Assembly (NCBI GenBank): GCA_030027265.1
Contig: JASENG010000023.1
Location: forward strand, 1-47,786
DNA length: 47,786 nt
Direction of reading: 5' to 3'
Origin: Lysinibacillus fusiformis
GTDB taxonomy: Bacteria > Bacillota > Bacilli > Bacillales_A > Planococcaceae
The position numbers and the translations under genes are program-made. Below, in pieces: positions 34,144 to 43,688 of this stretch; the first letter of the stretch is position 1, and each line of letters starts with the position of its first letter. The notes beneath the pieces are model-generated. The model was not told the DNA's origin. It saw nothing but the letters and a program-made list of their open reading frames with translations, and ran no database searches.

Positions 34144-35139
34144 ATGAGTAATGTCTTAACTTCAAATATAGCAATAGAAAATGTAATACAATCGAAAATG
34201 AGAGGAAGAGTATCCTATCAAGGGTTTGTTTCATCACAAGTAGCAGTTAATTTTTCATATTCAAAACAATTTAATGATCCTTCAGGGAAAGGTTATCAAC
34301 GACCTATCGATAAAAAAAGATGTAAAGATTTTGCTAATTATTTATCTCAAGGAGAAGATGCACTTTATACCCCGATCCTATTGAATGCTGCAGGACAGTG
34401 GGAATTTCATGCATATGATAATAACCGTCCAAATTACGGAAGACTAATTTGTAAGAGAAAAGCAACTTTAATGGATGGACAACATAGGTTAGCTGGTATA
34501 AAGGAATATATAAAAGAGACAGAAAGCACATTAAATGTACCATTTTTAGCATTCCACTATTTGGATGAGGATGAAGAGATTAAATTATTTGATGTAATAA
34601 ATACAAAGGCAAAAGGAATAGGAACATCTTTAAGTCGCTATCTTAATAGAGATAATGATGAAATTAGTTGGATTGCAACTAATTTAATACTAAAACCGGA
34701 AAGTCCGTTTTTCAGTAAAGGAACTTTAATTGGAAAAAGAACAAAAGAAAAAAATATAACTCTCCAAAATTTATATAACATCGTAAAGTATCTAACAAAG
34801 AAGTCCGAACTTGATAGTTTATCTAAGGAAAAGAAACTTAACTTAGCACTTTTTTATTTCAATCTAATTAAAGAGATTTTCCCTGAAGAATGGGACGATT
34901 ATAAATTATTCAAACTAACTCATATTACATGCTTATACGGATTAGCAATTGCTGGTAACAAAATAATTAATGATAACTATTTAGTTAAATCCCAACAACC
35001 AGACTCAGCAAAAATTGCAAGTATATTAGTGAATCTAAAAGTGATAGATTGGTCCTCTAATGGAGATTTAAAATATTTGAAAGGTTTACCTGGGGCTAAT
35101 ATGCTAGCTAGTGATATTTTAAATTGCATTAAAAATTGA
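34144..35139 (+). CDS. DGQHR/DndB-like protein, orphan
   Basis: A 331-residue protein with the DGQHR motif (DGQHRLAG, about residues 111-118), followed by FLAFHYLDEDEEIKLFDVINTKAKGI and LSRYLNRD. In DGQHR-domain proteins such as DndB, this fold is ParB/sulfiredoxin-like, and DndB represses and tunes DNA phosphorothioation genes. No dndC, dndD or dndE gene is in this window. It may be an orphan regulator or part of a defence system that continues elsewhere or differs from Dnd. AAGGAG lies about 13 bases before the ATG, a long spacing. Divergent partner: the XRE gene. Confidence 0.72.
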   Translation: MSNVLTSNIAIENVIQSKMRGRVSYQGFVSSQVAVNFSYSKQFNDPSGKGYQRPIDKKRCKDFANYLSQGEDALYTPILLNAAGQWEFHAYDNNRPNYGRLICKRKATLMDGQHRLAGIKEYIKETESTLNVPFLAFHYLDEDEEIKLFDVINTKAKGIGTSLSRYLNRDNDEISWIATNLILKPESPFFSKGTLIGKRTKEKNITLQNLYNIVKYLTKKSELDSLSKEKKLNLALFYFNLIKEIFPEEWDDYKLFKLTHITCLYGLAIAGNKIINDNYLVKSQQPDSAKIASILVNLKVIDWSSNGDLKYLKGLPGANMLASDILNCIKN

Positions 35140-35154
35140 ACAACTATAAATTTT

Positions 35155-35193
35155 AACGGGCGATTACAAAATTTAGGTAATCGTTCTTCTTTT
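35155..35193 (+). terminator. Terminator of the DndB-like gene
   Basis: CGATTAC at 35161-35167 pairs with GTAATCG at 35177-35183, followed by TTCTTCTTTTTTATTTT. Confidence 0.75.
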
Positions 35194-35475
35194 TTATTTT
35201 TATAAAAGTATATAGAAATAAAGTTGTTCTTTTACAATAGAGTCGATTAAAACTTAAATAAGTTAATAAAAGTATGAGTAATACTATTCAACAATTGGAC
35301 ACCATTATGGAAAAACATCTAGGATAAAGGATTATAGCTTACCTTTTACTAGATATAGCTATGATGGTTATAGTATTAATTTATTTTATAACCTTTGATA
35401 ATTCATAATTCATAATTCTTTTTTTAATCAATTTAATAATCCAGTGCATTTACTGTTCCATGGAAATAGCTTCTC
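35194..35475. other. AT-rich gap with no convincing gene
   Basis: The gap has a 17-codon open frame from ATG 35274 (MSNTIQQLDTIMEKHLG), perhaps a relic, and a short tandem repeat ATTCATAATTCATAATTC at about 35400-35418. Its last 50 bases hold the decayed end of the recombinase gene at 35476. Confidence 0.5.
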
Positions 35476-35910
35476 TTAATTCTCATCTTTTTTTTTAGGT
35501 CTTCCTATGGTTTTTCCATTCTCTATTGCACGTCTCATTCCAATTAATGTAGAATGTCGCGCTACATCCTGTTGAAACTCAATTATCCGATGAAGTAATT
35601 CTTGTAACGAACATGATAATAGGTCACAACTATTCACCTTTTCTTTTATAAAATAAATAATGACTCCTTTTTTTTCACACATATTTAAAACTTCCATTAG
35701 ATGCCGAATAGAATCAGCAAGCACAAAGAACCTTTGTACAAAGATTTTATCTCCTTGTTGTAAATACATGAATAATTCCTCAAGTTGCAAGCGTTTTCTC
35801 GAAAATCCGTGAGATTCTTCAAAGATTTTATCAAAAATTATAGAATCAGTTATTAATTGATTTTCACATTGTTTGTCGTTATAAATTGGGCGTTTGTAAC
35901 CATAAATCAT
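35440..35910 (-). pseudogene. Catalytically dead serine-recombinase homologue, helix-turn-helix lost
   Basis: The intact frame (35476-35910, 144 residues) covers a resolvase N-terminal domain ending GRPKKKDEN. Key catalytic residues of serine recombinases are replaced: GYKRPIYND where GYxRVST is expected (no Ser10), and RFFVLADS where KLDRLGRS is expected (no Asp67, Arg68, Arg71). One base lost near 35475 shifts the frame; the next frame continues LREAISMEQ, matching QKAISM of the second copy, then stops, so the C-terminal DNA-binding domain is gone. AGGAGA precedes the ATG. It is head-to-head with sulP. Confidence 0.75.
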
Positions 35911-35930
35911 TCTTATCTCTCCTCAAATGT

Positions 35931-35969
35931 CTCAAAAGGGTTACTTTTTGGGAATAAAAGTGTTATGAT
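35931..35969 (+). promoter_or_regulatory. sulP-1 promoter with shared island motif
   Basis: CTCAAAAGGGTTACTTTTT, GGGA at 35950-35953, seven bases, then TGTTATGAT at 35961-35969 (extended -10). The same elements with the same spacing occur at 44260-44298 and 41260-41298. No normal TTGACA -35 is seen, so an activator may be needed. Confidence 0.7.
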
Positions 35970-36002
35970 AATCTAAGAATTTTAAAAGAAAAGGAGATTA
36001 TC

Positions 36003-37436
36003 ATGCAAAGTTTAAAACAACAATGGTTCGGTAATGTGCGTGGGGATATTCTATCTGGAATCGTAGTAGCATTAGCGTTAATTCCTGAAGCAATTGCCTT
36101 TTCCATTATTGCAGGTGTTGACCCAATGGTTGGGTTATATGCTTCATTTTGTGTAGCAGTTATTATTGCCTTTGTAGGTGGTCGTCCAGGTATGATCTCA
36201 GCTGCTACCGGTGCTATGGCATTATTAATGGTGCCACTAGTAAGAGATCATGGAGTGGAGTATTTATTAGCTGCAACAATTCTAACAGGGATTATTCAAA
36301 TTTTATTTGGTATCTTTAAAGTCGCTAAGATTATGAAGTTTATTCCAAATGCAGTTATGATTGGCTTCGTAAATGCACTAGCTATTCTTATATTCATGGC
36401 ACAAGTACCACATTTCATCGGTATATCTAATATGACATATGTTTTTGTAGCGATTACGTTAGTTATTGTCTATACCTTACCACGTTTTGTAAAAGCAATT
36501 CCAGCTCCACTTGTGGCACTTGTCATTTTAACAGCTGTCGCAATGTTTAGTGGCTTTGAATTGCGAACTATTGGGGACTTAGGAAATATTACACAATCAT
36601 TACCTTCATTCTTAATTCCAAATGTTCCATTTAATTTTGAGACATTACAAATTATCCTCCCATATTCATTGGCATTAGCGATTGTCGGATTACTAGAGTC
36701 ACTATTAACAGCACAAATTGTTGATGATATGACAGGGACAGCAAGTAATAAAAACAAAGAGGCTCGTGGTCAAGGAATTGCGAATGTTGTTACAGGTTTC
36801 TTTGGCGGAATGGCTGCATGTGCGATGATTGGCCAATCAGTAATTAATATAAAATCTGGTGGTCGTGGACGTTTATCTTCACTTGTAGCTGGTTCATTCC
36901 TAATGTTTTTAATAATCGTATTAGGAGACCTAGTTGTAAAAATTCCAATGTCTGTGCTAGTAGGGATTATGATTATGGTAAGTATAGGTACGTTTGACTG
37001 GAGTTCATTTAAATATTTGGCGAAAGCACCACGTACAGATGCAATAGTTATGCTAGCTACTGTCATCATTGTCGTGTATACGCATGACCTATCAATAGGA
37101 GTTCTTGCAGGGGTGCTTTTAAGTGCAATTTTCTTCGTTGTAAAAATATCTACTTTAAAAGTGGAAAGGAAAAATTCACATTATATCGTGAAAGGTCAAT
37201 TATTCTTCGCATCTACTGATGGATTCATCGACTACTTTAAATCAACAGATATTAATGAGAAAGAAATTACAATTGACTTCTCAAATAGTCGTATTTGGGA
37301 TGATTCAGGAGTGGCAGCATTATCTAAAGTAAAAGATATGTTGAGAGATGAAGGAATCGAAGCTAAAGTAATAGGATTAGATACATCTAGTCAAAAGGTT
37401 GTTCAACAACTAGATGGTATATCATCATCACATTAA
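36003..37436 (+). CDS. SulP-family anion transporter with STAS domain (copy 1)
   Basis: A 477-residue SLC26/SulP transporter. About 12-14 membrane segments start with [35 protein letters not shown]. The conserved [40 protein letters not shown] region is present (given here in outline). The C-terminal STAS domain is about residues 385-470 ([20 protein letters not shown]). SulP proteins carry sulfate, bicarbonate or other inorganic anions; the substrate cannot be told. It is closely similar to the copy at 44329 (54 of the first 60 residues identical by eye). AAAGGAG precedes the ATG; a usp gene follows within 10 bases. Confidence 0.9.
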   Translation: MQSLKQQWFGNVRGDILSGIVVALALIPEAIAFSIIAGVDPMVGLYASFCVAVIIAFVGGRPGMISAATGAMALLMVPLVRDHGVEYLLAATILTGIIQILFGIFKVAKIMKFIPNAVMIGFVNALAILIFMAQVPHFIGISNMTYVFVAITLVIVYTLPRFVKAIPAPLVALVILTAVAMFSGFELRTIGDLGNITQSLPSFLIPNVPFNFETLQIILPYSLALAIVGLLESLLTAQIVDDMTGTASNKNKEARGQGIANVVTGFFGGMAACAMIGQSVINIKSGGRGRLSSLVAGSFLMFLIIVLGDLVVKIPMSVLVGIMIMVSIGTFDWSSFKYLAKAPRTDAIVMLATVIIVVYTHDLSIGVLAGVLLSAIFFVVKISTLKVERKNSHYIVKGQLFFASTDGFIDYFKSTDINEKEITIDFSNSRIWDDSGVAALSKVKDMLRDEGIEAKVIGLDTSSQKVVQQLDGISSSH

Positions 37437-37446
37437 GGAGGAAAAT

Positions 37447-37866
37447 ATGTATAAAAACATTTTACTAGCAGCAGACGGTTCTAATAATGCCCTACGTGCT
37501 GCCAATGAAGCAATTAAAATAGCAAGTCTATCCAATGAATCTGTTATTGATATAGTTTATGTAGCAGACTATGAAAAGACTAAGGAAGATGTTTTACATG
37601 CTTCTTCTGCAGATGAACTTATGATTGAACGTCGAAAAAAAATACAAAATGTAGAGAAAGCGTTAAAGGACAATAATGTTTCCTATAAGGTAACAATTTT
37701 ACATGGTTTACCAGGACCAGAGATTATCAAGTACGCTAACGAAAGAAAAATGGATATAGTCGTCATTGGTAGCCGTGGTTTAAACAGTCTACAGGAAATG
37801 GTGATAGGAAGTGTCAGTCACAAAGTAATGAAGCGCGTTTATTGTCCAGTATTGATTGTGAAGTAA
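37447..37866 (+). CDS. Universal stress protein A family (copy 1)
   Basis: A 139-residue UspA-like protein. ILLAADGSNNALRAANEAIKIA starts the fold, and GSRGLNSLQEMVIGSVSHKV carries the ATP-binding pattern G-2x-G-9x-G-S, so it is of the nucleotide-binding type. TAAGGAGG lies six bases before the ATG. With only a 10-base gap it forms an operon with sulP-1. A role in regulating the transporter, as proposed for similar SulP-USP pairs, is inference. Confidence 0.88.
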   Translation: MYKNILLAADGSNNALRAANEAIKIASLSNESVIDIVYVADYEKTKEDVLHASSADELMIERRKKIQNVEKALKDNNVSYKVTILHGLPGPEIIKYANERKMDIVVIGSRGLNSLQEMVIGSVSHKVMKRVYCPVLIVK

Positions 37867-37892
37867 TATGTGATTAAAATCTTTATATAATT

Positions 37893-37920
37893 AAACCGAA
37901 ATCTTATATTTCGGTTTTTT
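37893..37920 (+). terminator. Terminator of sulP-usp operon 1
   Basis: AAACCGAAAT at 37893-37902 pairs with ATTTCGGTTT at 37908-37917, followed by TTT. The same stem sequence ends operon 2. Confidence 0.85.
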
Positions 37921-38015
37921 AATTATATAAATAGTAATAATAAAACAAAAGAAATATGTAAAACTTTTTCCATATTAGCAACAAATATGATTACAAATAA
38001 TAGAGGTGAACTACC

Positions 38016-39701
38016 ATAAAAAAGAATCTTATAAAAAATGATCAAGTAGCTGTGTTTGCACTCGGTGGACTAGGTGAAATAGGGAAAAATACGTACGGTG
38101 TTCAATTTCAAGATGAAATTATTCTTATTGATGCCGGTATAAAGTTTCCACAAGATGATCTATTAGGAATTGATTTAGTCATACCTGATTATACCTATTT
38201 AACACGAAATATAGAAAAAATCAAAGGACTATTTATTACGCATGGGCATGAGGATCATATTGGGGGTATTCCCTATTTATTGCGTCAAGTGAATGTGCCA
38301 GTATACGGTGGAAAACTAGCATTAGGACTTCTTCAAAATAAATTAAAAGAACATGGACTATTACGTAGCACAAAAATGATTGAAATATGTGAAGAAGATA
38401 TAATCAAATTCAATAAAACATCTGTAAGCTTTTTTAGAACAACACACAGCATTCCCGACGCATTTGGTATTGTTGTAAAAACACCACCGGGAAACATTGT
38501 TCATACGGGAGACTTTAAGTTTGATTTTACCCCCGTTGGGCAACCAGCTAACATTACAAAGATGGCGGAAATAGGAAGTTCGGGTGTGCTTTGCCTATTG
38601 TCTGACAGTACTAATTCTGAAAAACCAAATTTTAGTATGTCTGAGCGAATAGTAAGTCAAAGTATTGATGAGATTTTTCGTAACTTAGAGGGACGGATTA
38701 TTTTTGCAACGTTTGCATCAAACATCTACAGAGTACAACAAGCAACTGATGCCGCTGTTAAATATGGCCGTAAGATAGCAGTTTTTGGACGTTCAATGGA
38801 AAACGCTATTAGAATTGGTCAAGAGCTGGGTTATATAAATGCACCAAAAGAAAGCTTTATTGATGCTCATAGTATAAAACATTATCCTGCAAATAAAGTG
38901 ATGATTTTGTGTACCGGATCTCAAGGTGAGCCTTTAGCTGCTCTCTCTCGAATTGCAAACGGTACACATAGACAAATTCGCATTCAACCAGCCGATACAG
39001 TTATATTCTCTTCATCACCCATACCGGGAAATACAAAAAGTGTGAACAGGATCATCGACTTATTACACCGTGCAGGTGCAGAAGTAATTCATGGTCAGAT
39101 TAATAACATCCATACTTCTGGTCATGGTTCACAGGAAGAGCAAAAGTTGATGTTACGTTTAATGAGGCCCAAATTCTTTATGCCAATACACGGTGAATAT
39201 CGTATGTTGAAAATGCATTCACAATTAGCAGTTGAATGTGATGTACAAGAAGAAAACACTTATATTATGGAGAATGGGGATGTACTTGCCCTTAGTTCTA
39301 ATCAAGCAAATGTAGTTGGAAAAATACCTTCAGGTGATATATATATTGATGGCAATGGCATCGGTGACATTGGCAATATCGTATTACGTGACCGTCGTGT
39401 TCTTTCTGAAGATGGTATCATGATTGTTGCGGTAAGTATCGATACAGAACGAAAAATCATTGTATCTGGTCCTGATTTTATCTCACGTGGTTTTATTTAT
39501 ATGCGAGAATCAGGAGAACTACTCACTGAAGCACAAAAGATGTTAAAAAATCATTTAACGGAATCCATTAAAAATGAACCAACTAATTGGTCTAGCTTGA
39601 AAAACGTTATATCAAAACTATTAGGACCTTATTTATTTGAAAAAACAAAGCGCCGTCCAATGATTTTACCCGTTGTTATGGATGTTAATAAAGAAGAGTA
39701 A
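38016..39701 (+). CDS. RNase J (J1-like) paralogue with apparent AUA start
   Basis: About 561 residues. The metallo-beta-lactamase domain shows [19 protein letters not shown] and [10 protein letters not shown]; the beta-CASP part has [14 protein letters not shown] and the motif [16 protein letters not shown]; then [14 protein letters not shown]. All metal ligands are kept, so exo- and endonuclease activity on 5' ends of RNA is expected. The best start is ATA 38016, seven bases after GAGGTG, giving [17 protein letters not shown] as in RNase J1. An in-frame TGA lies at 38007-38009. The first ordinary start, GTG 38052, would delete a core strand. An extra copy besides the housekeeping gene is presumed. 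Confidence 0.85.
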   Translation: MKKNLIKNDQVAVFALGGLGEIGKNTYGVQFQDEIILIDAGIKFPQDDLLGIDLVIPDYTYLTRNIEKIKGLFITHGHEDHIGGIPYLLRQVNVPVYGGKLALGLLQNKLKEHGLLRSTKMIEICEEDIIKFNKTSVSFFRTTHSIPDAFGIVVKTPPGNIVHTGDFKFDFTPVGQPANITKMAEIGSSGVLCLLSDSTNSEKPNFSMSERIVSQSIDEIFRNLEGRIIFATFASNIYRVQQATDAAVKYGRKIAVFGRSMENAIRIGQELGYINAPKESFIDAHSIKHYPANKVMILCTGSQGEPLAALSRIANGTHRQIRIQPADTVIFSSSPIPGNTKSVNRIIDLLHRAGAEVIHGQINNIHTSGHGSQEEQKLMLRLMRPKFFMPIHGEYRMLKMHSQLAVECDVQEENTYIMENGDVLALSSNQANVVGKIPSGDIYIDGNGIGDIGNIVLRDRRVLSEDGIMIVAVSIDTERKIIVSGPDFISRGFIYMRESGELLTEAQKMLKNHLTESIKNEPTNWSSLKNVISKLLGPYLFEKTKRRPMILPVVMDVNKEE

Positions 39702-39873
39702 ACTGAGTACGCTGATGAACATGCAAAATAGCTAGAATACAAGTAACAACATAACTTTCCTTTTCTTTCAGATATAAAGAAAATACTTGTAGAAAATCTA
39801 AACAGTCACATACTAAGAGCGCCTCACTTTTAAAAAATTTACAGAGGACATTAACTATAAAAGGAGTGACTTT

Positions 39874-40866
39874 TTGAAATCTATAGTTAAATTGTTGTTT
39901 CTTCTAATTTGTTCATCGGCTGTTTATTTATCAGTAGCTAAATCTGCAGATGCCTCATATGCAGTTATTGATGCTGAAACAGGTCGACTTCTATCAGGAA
40001 GTAATGCACATGCTCAAATGCCAATTGCTAGTTTAACGAAAATGTGGACTGCTTTAGTAGCAATTGAGAATAGTAACTTAGACGATGAAGTAAAAATATC
40101 AAGACAAGCAGCATTAAGTGAAGGATCTTCCATTTATTTAGAACCAGGAGAGAAAATAAAGGTTGAAACTTTATTGTATGGATTAATGTTGCGTTCAGGA
40201 AATGACTCAGCGTATGCATTAGCCGAACATACAGGAGGTTCATTTGAAGGTTTTATCGATTTAATGAATGAAAAAGCCGTTCTTTACGGATTAAAAAACA
40301 CTTACTTTATGAATCCTTCTGGATTACATCACGATCTACATTTATCTTCCGCATATGATACAGCGATGATGTTAAAAATTGCATTAGAGAATGATTCATT
40401 TCGTAAAATTACTTCAACCGTTAATTATAAAAGTTCAGAAAAGAATGGTGTAACATGGCAAAACAAACATCGATTGGTTCAGGAACAAAATGGCGCAGTT
40501 GCAGGTAAGACTGGTTTTACCAAAGCCGCTGGACGAACACTTGCTACTTATTTTGAACGGGAAGATAAAAAGGTCATTGTGGTCACATTAAGAGAATCTA
40601 ATGATTGGCAAGTGCATAAACAACTTGCAAATCATGTCTTCTCTCAATATGATATCGTCACAGTAGCGAAAAAAGGGGTTTATAAAGTGACAGAAGACAT
40701 ATCTGTTTCGTTAAATAAGCCAATTGAGCTACTATTGAATAAGCAAGAAGAAGCTGGACTAAGAAATGTGATACATCTTTCAAATAATAAAGAAAATAAG
40801 TATGGAATATGGCACGTGCTTTTAAATAATGAAAGCATTTATTCAACACAAGTACCATTGAAATAA
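39874..40866 (+). CDS. D-alanyl-D-alanine carboxypeptidase (PBP5/DacF-like)
   Basis: A 330-residue secreted S11 peptidase. The signal peptide ends near SADA (about residue 27). Active-site motifs are SLTK (about S53), SGN (about S109) and KTG (in VAGKTGFTK). The C-terminal part (about residues 260-330) is a short beta domain without an obvious amphipathic anchor helix. Such enzymes trim the terminal D-Ala of peptidoglycan stem peptides. The start is TTG, eight bases after AAAGGAGTGA. It lies 172 bases after the RNase J gene on the same strand. Confidence 0.87.
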   Translation: MKSIVKLLFLLICSSAVYLSVAKSADASYAVIDAETGRLLSGSNAHAQMPIASLTKMWTALVAIENSNLDDEVKISRQAALSEGSSIYLEPGEKIKVETLLYGLMLRSGNDSAYALAEHTGGSFEGFIDLMNEKAVLYGLKNTYFMNPSGLHHDLHLSSAYDTAMMLKIALENDSFRKITSTVNYKSSEKNGVTWQNKHRLVQEQNGAVAGKTGFTKAAGRTLATYFEREDKKVIVVTLRESNDWQVHKQLANHVFSQYDIVTVAKKGVYKVTEDISVSLNKPIELLLNKQEEAGLRNVIHLSNNKENKYGIWHVLLNNESIYSTQVPLK

Positions 40867-41259
40867 GCTGTTGATAAGGCTGTGAAGAATACCTATAAAG
40901 ATAACTTTGTGAGTCGAGGAAAATAAATACTTTTAACTCTGGCAATTTAACACAGTAAACATATTAACGATAGGCCCATCCAGTCTTTTAGGTGGGCCTA
41001 TTTTCAATCCGAACAGAAAAAAATATGGCATATTTAGAGCGTACCGAAAAGGTGCGCTTATTTTATATTTTTAAGACTTACTCTTGATTAATCATCTTTG
41101 ATAGTTATTGCTATTGAGGAAAAGATAAATCACATGGAGGACTATCTTGTTTTAAAGAGGTTGATTGAAATGGCATGGTATAACCTATTAACTTCTCATA
41201 CTATCCTATCTGCTCCTGTTTTTCTTTATAATACCATACATTTAATAGTTAATAAGAGG
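40867..41259. other. Gap between dacF-like and ltaS-like genes
   Basis: It holds two terminator-like hairpins (below) and a 62-codon open frame (41098-41286) that I do not believe: no ribosome site and it runs into the promoter motif. No other gene is visible. Confidence 0.5.
40970..41005 (+). terminator. Terminator after the carboxypeptidase gene
   Basis: ATAGGCCCA at 40970-40978 pairs with TGGGCCTAT at 40993-41001, followed by TTTC. A second weaker hairpin (AGCGTACC / GGTGCGCT, 41038-41058) with TTATTTTAT follows. Confidence 0.75.
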
Positions 41260-41298
41260 CTCAAAAAGGTTCTTTTTTGGGACTAATCATGTTACACT
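41260..41298 (+). promoter_or_regulatory. ltaS-like gene promoter with the shared island motif
   Basis: CTCAAAAAGGTTCTTTTTT, GGGA at 41279-41282, seven bases, then TGTTACACT at 41290-41298. It matches the two sulP promoters in content and spacing, although no recombinase gene adjoins it. The transcript leader would be about 240 bases. Confidence 0.65.
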
Positions 41299-41407
41299 CT
41301 TTCTATTGAGTTTTTTAGACTCAAGCTTTTATGAGGATGAAAAGTAAATCTACGTAAGATGGATGTAATTTTGGTAATGCACTGAAAAAATGAAATGAAA
41401 TTTACAA

Positions 41408-41448
41408 GTAAACTAATAGATCGATAAGTTAGTTTTTTTAGAGTTTAC
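41408..41448 (+). promoter_or_regulatory. Possible attenuator in the ltaS-like leader
   Basis: AAACTAA (41410-41416) pairs with TTAGTTT (41429-41435) and is followed by a T-run: terminator-like. GTAAACT (41408-41414) can instead pair with AGTTTAC (41442-41448). The two pairings exclude each other. An earlier TTGAG / CTCAA hairpin with TTTT lies at about 41307-41332. Confidence 0.35.
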
Positions 41449-41544
41449 CAAAGCTGATAATTATGTATGATTGAAGAAATTTTTAGTAAGGAAAAATAGC
41501 AAAACTTTACTAGTATGATAGCTATAGTTGCAATGGAGGTATAT

Positions 41545-43479
41545 ATGAATACAATAATTCAAAAAAGTCAGAGTATGTTCAGTAAATATATTGTCTTTTT
41601 CATTACGGCCGTTATTTTTCTATGGATGAAGACATATATAGTTCAATTAAAGCAATTTAATTTAGGAGTAGAAAACTCAATCCAAGAGTTTCTATTATTT
41701 CTAAATCCTTTAGGCTCCTCTATCCTGATTTTAGGAGTGGCATGCATATTTAAAAAAAGAAAAAAATACATTTGGTTAATTGTTATTGATTTTCTCCTAT
41801 CCTTTCTTTTATACGCTAATGTTCTATATTATCGATTTTTTAACGATTTCCTTACATTACCAACTATATTTCAAACACAAAACTTTGGAGATGTAAGCAG
41901 TAGTATATCATCACTTTTTAGACCATATGACTTTTTATTCTTTATTGATATAGTTGTGTTAATTCTCTTACTTACTGTTAAATTTGTTAAAATCGAAGCA
42001 ATTAACATGAAGCGTCGAAACGTAGTGGCAATAATAGTTGTTGGTTTAGGTATTTCAATTTTAAATTTGACCTTAGCAGAAGTAGATCGTCCTCAATTAT
42101 TAACAAGAGGTTTCGATCGTAATTATATTGTGAAGTATCTGGGGATGTACAATTATACGATTTATGATGCCGTTCAAACTACTAAAGCATCTACGCAAAG
42201 AGTTTTGGCAGATAGTGATGATATTACAGAAGTGATTAACTTTACGCAGGCTAATTATGCTGAATCTAATCCGGAATATTTTGGAGTCGGTAAAGGAATG
42301 AACGTGATTCTAGTGCATCTTGAATCTATACAAGAATTTTTAATTGACTATAAGTTGCATGATGAAGAAGTTACTCCATTTTTAAATTCATTAACAAGAG
42401 AAGAACATACGATTTATTTTGATAATTTTTTCCATCAAACAGCACAAGGGAAAACTGCTGATGCTGAATTTATCCTGTCTAATTCATTATATGGTCTGCC
42501 ACAAGGTTCAGCCTTTACAATAAAAGGCTTAAACAAATACCATGCTGCTCCGGCTATTTTAGGACCGCTGGGTTATACTTCGGCAGTATTTCATCCAAAC
42601 AAAGGAAGTTTTTGGAATAGAGATGAAATATATAAATCTTTTGGATATGATAATTTCTTTGATTCAAGCTACTATAATATGATTCCTGAACAATTAGCTG
42701 ATTACGGACTAATGGATAAGCCATTCTATGAGCAATCAATTCAAAAATTGGAGTCCTTGCCCCAACCATTTTATTCGAAGTTCATCACTGTATCACATCA
42801 TTATCCATATAAGATGAATCAAGAAGAGGCAACCATTGGACCGCATACAACTGGTAGTAAATCAGTGAATAATTATTTCCAGACAGCTCGATATGCTGAT
42901 GAAGCTTTGGAGCAATTTTTTACTTACTTGAAGGAATCTGGTTTATATGATAAATCCATTATCATTATGTATGGTGACCATTACGGTATATCTCAAAATC
43001 ATGATGCAGCTATGGAACAGGTGCTTGGCAAAGAAGTAACACCGTTTGTTAGCAAGGCTGAGTTACAGCGAGTACCATTGTTTATTCGGGTGCCAGGTAT
43101 AGAAGCTGGAGTGAGCCATCAATATGGTGGACAAATCGATATTCTACCGACAATTCTTCATTTATTAGGAGTTGAAACAAAGGACTACGTACATTTTGGA
43201 ACAGACTTATTATCCAAAAGTCATGATGAACTTGTTCCATTCCGAAATGGTGACTTTGTAAGTCCAACCATTACATTTGTTGATGGGAAATTTTATGACT
43301 CGAAAACAGGCTTATTATTAGCAGAAGAACAATTAGAAAAAGCAAAGGCATATCAGGAAATGGTGCATCGTAAATTAGAACTCTCGGACCGAGTCATCAA
43401 TGGAGATCTACTGCGTTTTTATACTCCTGAAAGCTTCATGCCTGTTGAGCGTTCTCAATTTGACTATAAAGTGAAATAA
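41545..43479 (+). CDS. Lipoteichoic acid synthase (LtaS family)
   Basis: A 644-residue membrane enzyme. Five N-terminal membrane segments (within about residues 1-190) precede an extracellular sulfatase-type domain. The nucleophile is Thr in QGKTADAEF (about T304). Metal-binding and substrate residues appear in VLVHLESIQEF, FHPNKGSFWNRD and MYGDHYGIS. LtaS polymerises glycerol phosphate from phosphatidylglycerol into lipoteichoic acid. ATG 41545 is set by GGAGG five or six bases before it. It is an island copy, so probably an extra paralogue with specialised use. Confidence 0.9.
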   Translation: MNTIIQKSQSMFSKYIVFFITAVIFLWMKTYIVQLKQFNLGVENSIQEFLLFLNPLGSSILILGVACIFKKRKKYIWLIVIDFLLSFLLYANVLYYRFFNDFLTLPTIFQTQNFGDVSSSISSLFRPYDFLFFIDIVVLILLLTVKFVKIEAINMKRRNVVAIIVVGLGISILNLTLAEVDRPQLLTRGFDRNYIVKYLGMYNYTIYDAVQTTKASTQRVLADSDDITEVINFTQANYAESNPEYFGVGKGMNVILVHLESIQEFLIDYKLHDEEVTPFLNSLTREEHTIYFDNFFHQTAQGKTADAEFILSNSLYGLPQGSAFTIKGLNKYHAAPAILGPLGYTSAVFHPNKGSFWNRDEIYKSFGYDNFFDSSYYNMIPEQLADYGLMDKPFYEQSIQKLESLPQPFYSKFITVSHHYPYKMNQEEATIGPHTTGSKSVNNYFQTARYADEALEQFFTYLKESGLYDKSIIIMYGDHYGISQNHDAAMEQVLGKEVTPFVSKAELQRVPLFIRVPGIEAGVSHQYGGQIDILPTILHLLGVETKDYVHFGTDLLSKSHDELVPFRNGDFVSPTITFVDGKFYDSKTGLLLAEEQLEKAKAYQEMVHRKLELSDRVINGDLLRFYTPESFMPVERSQFDYKVK

Positions 43480-43507
43480 GAACCTAATACGTAGAATAAT
43501 GATAGAT

Positions 43508-43535
43508 AAAAAAGCCTTCAATTGAAGGCTTTTTT
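43508..43535 (+). terminator. Terminator of the ltaS-like gene
   Basis: A perfect 28-base palindrome: AAAAAAGCCTTCAA followed directly by its complement TTGAAGGCTTTTTT. Confidence 0.88.
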
Positions 43536-43627
43536 ATCTTATACAGTATTGTTGGATAGTATCCATTTTAAAATAATTTAATTATAGATTAACAGGATTA
43601 TAATTATAGTAAGTGAAAGCGAATAAT

Positions 43628-43683
43628 AAAAACCACACTTTCCACATGAACTTACAAAAATTCCATTGGGTAGTGTGGTTTTT
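43628..43683 (-). terminator. Terminator of the second recombinase homologue
   Basis: AAAAACCACACT at 43628-43639 pairs with AGTGTGGTTTTT at 43672-43683. The loop is about 32 bases. Confidence 0.7.
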
Positions 43684-43688
43684 ACTTG

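Noticed and set aside
35274..35327. 17-codon open frame (MSNTIQQL...)
   Set aside because: Too short, no good ribosome site; perhaps a gene relic.
41098..41286. 62-codon open frame before the ltaS-like promoter
   Set aside because: No ribosome site, odd composition, and it runs into the shared promoter motif; two terminator-like hairpins lie just before it.
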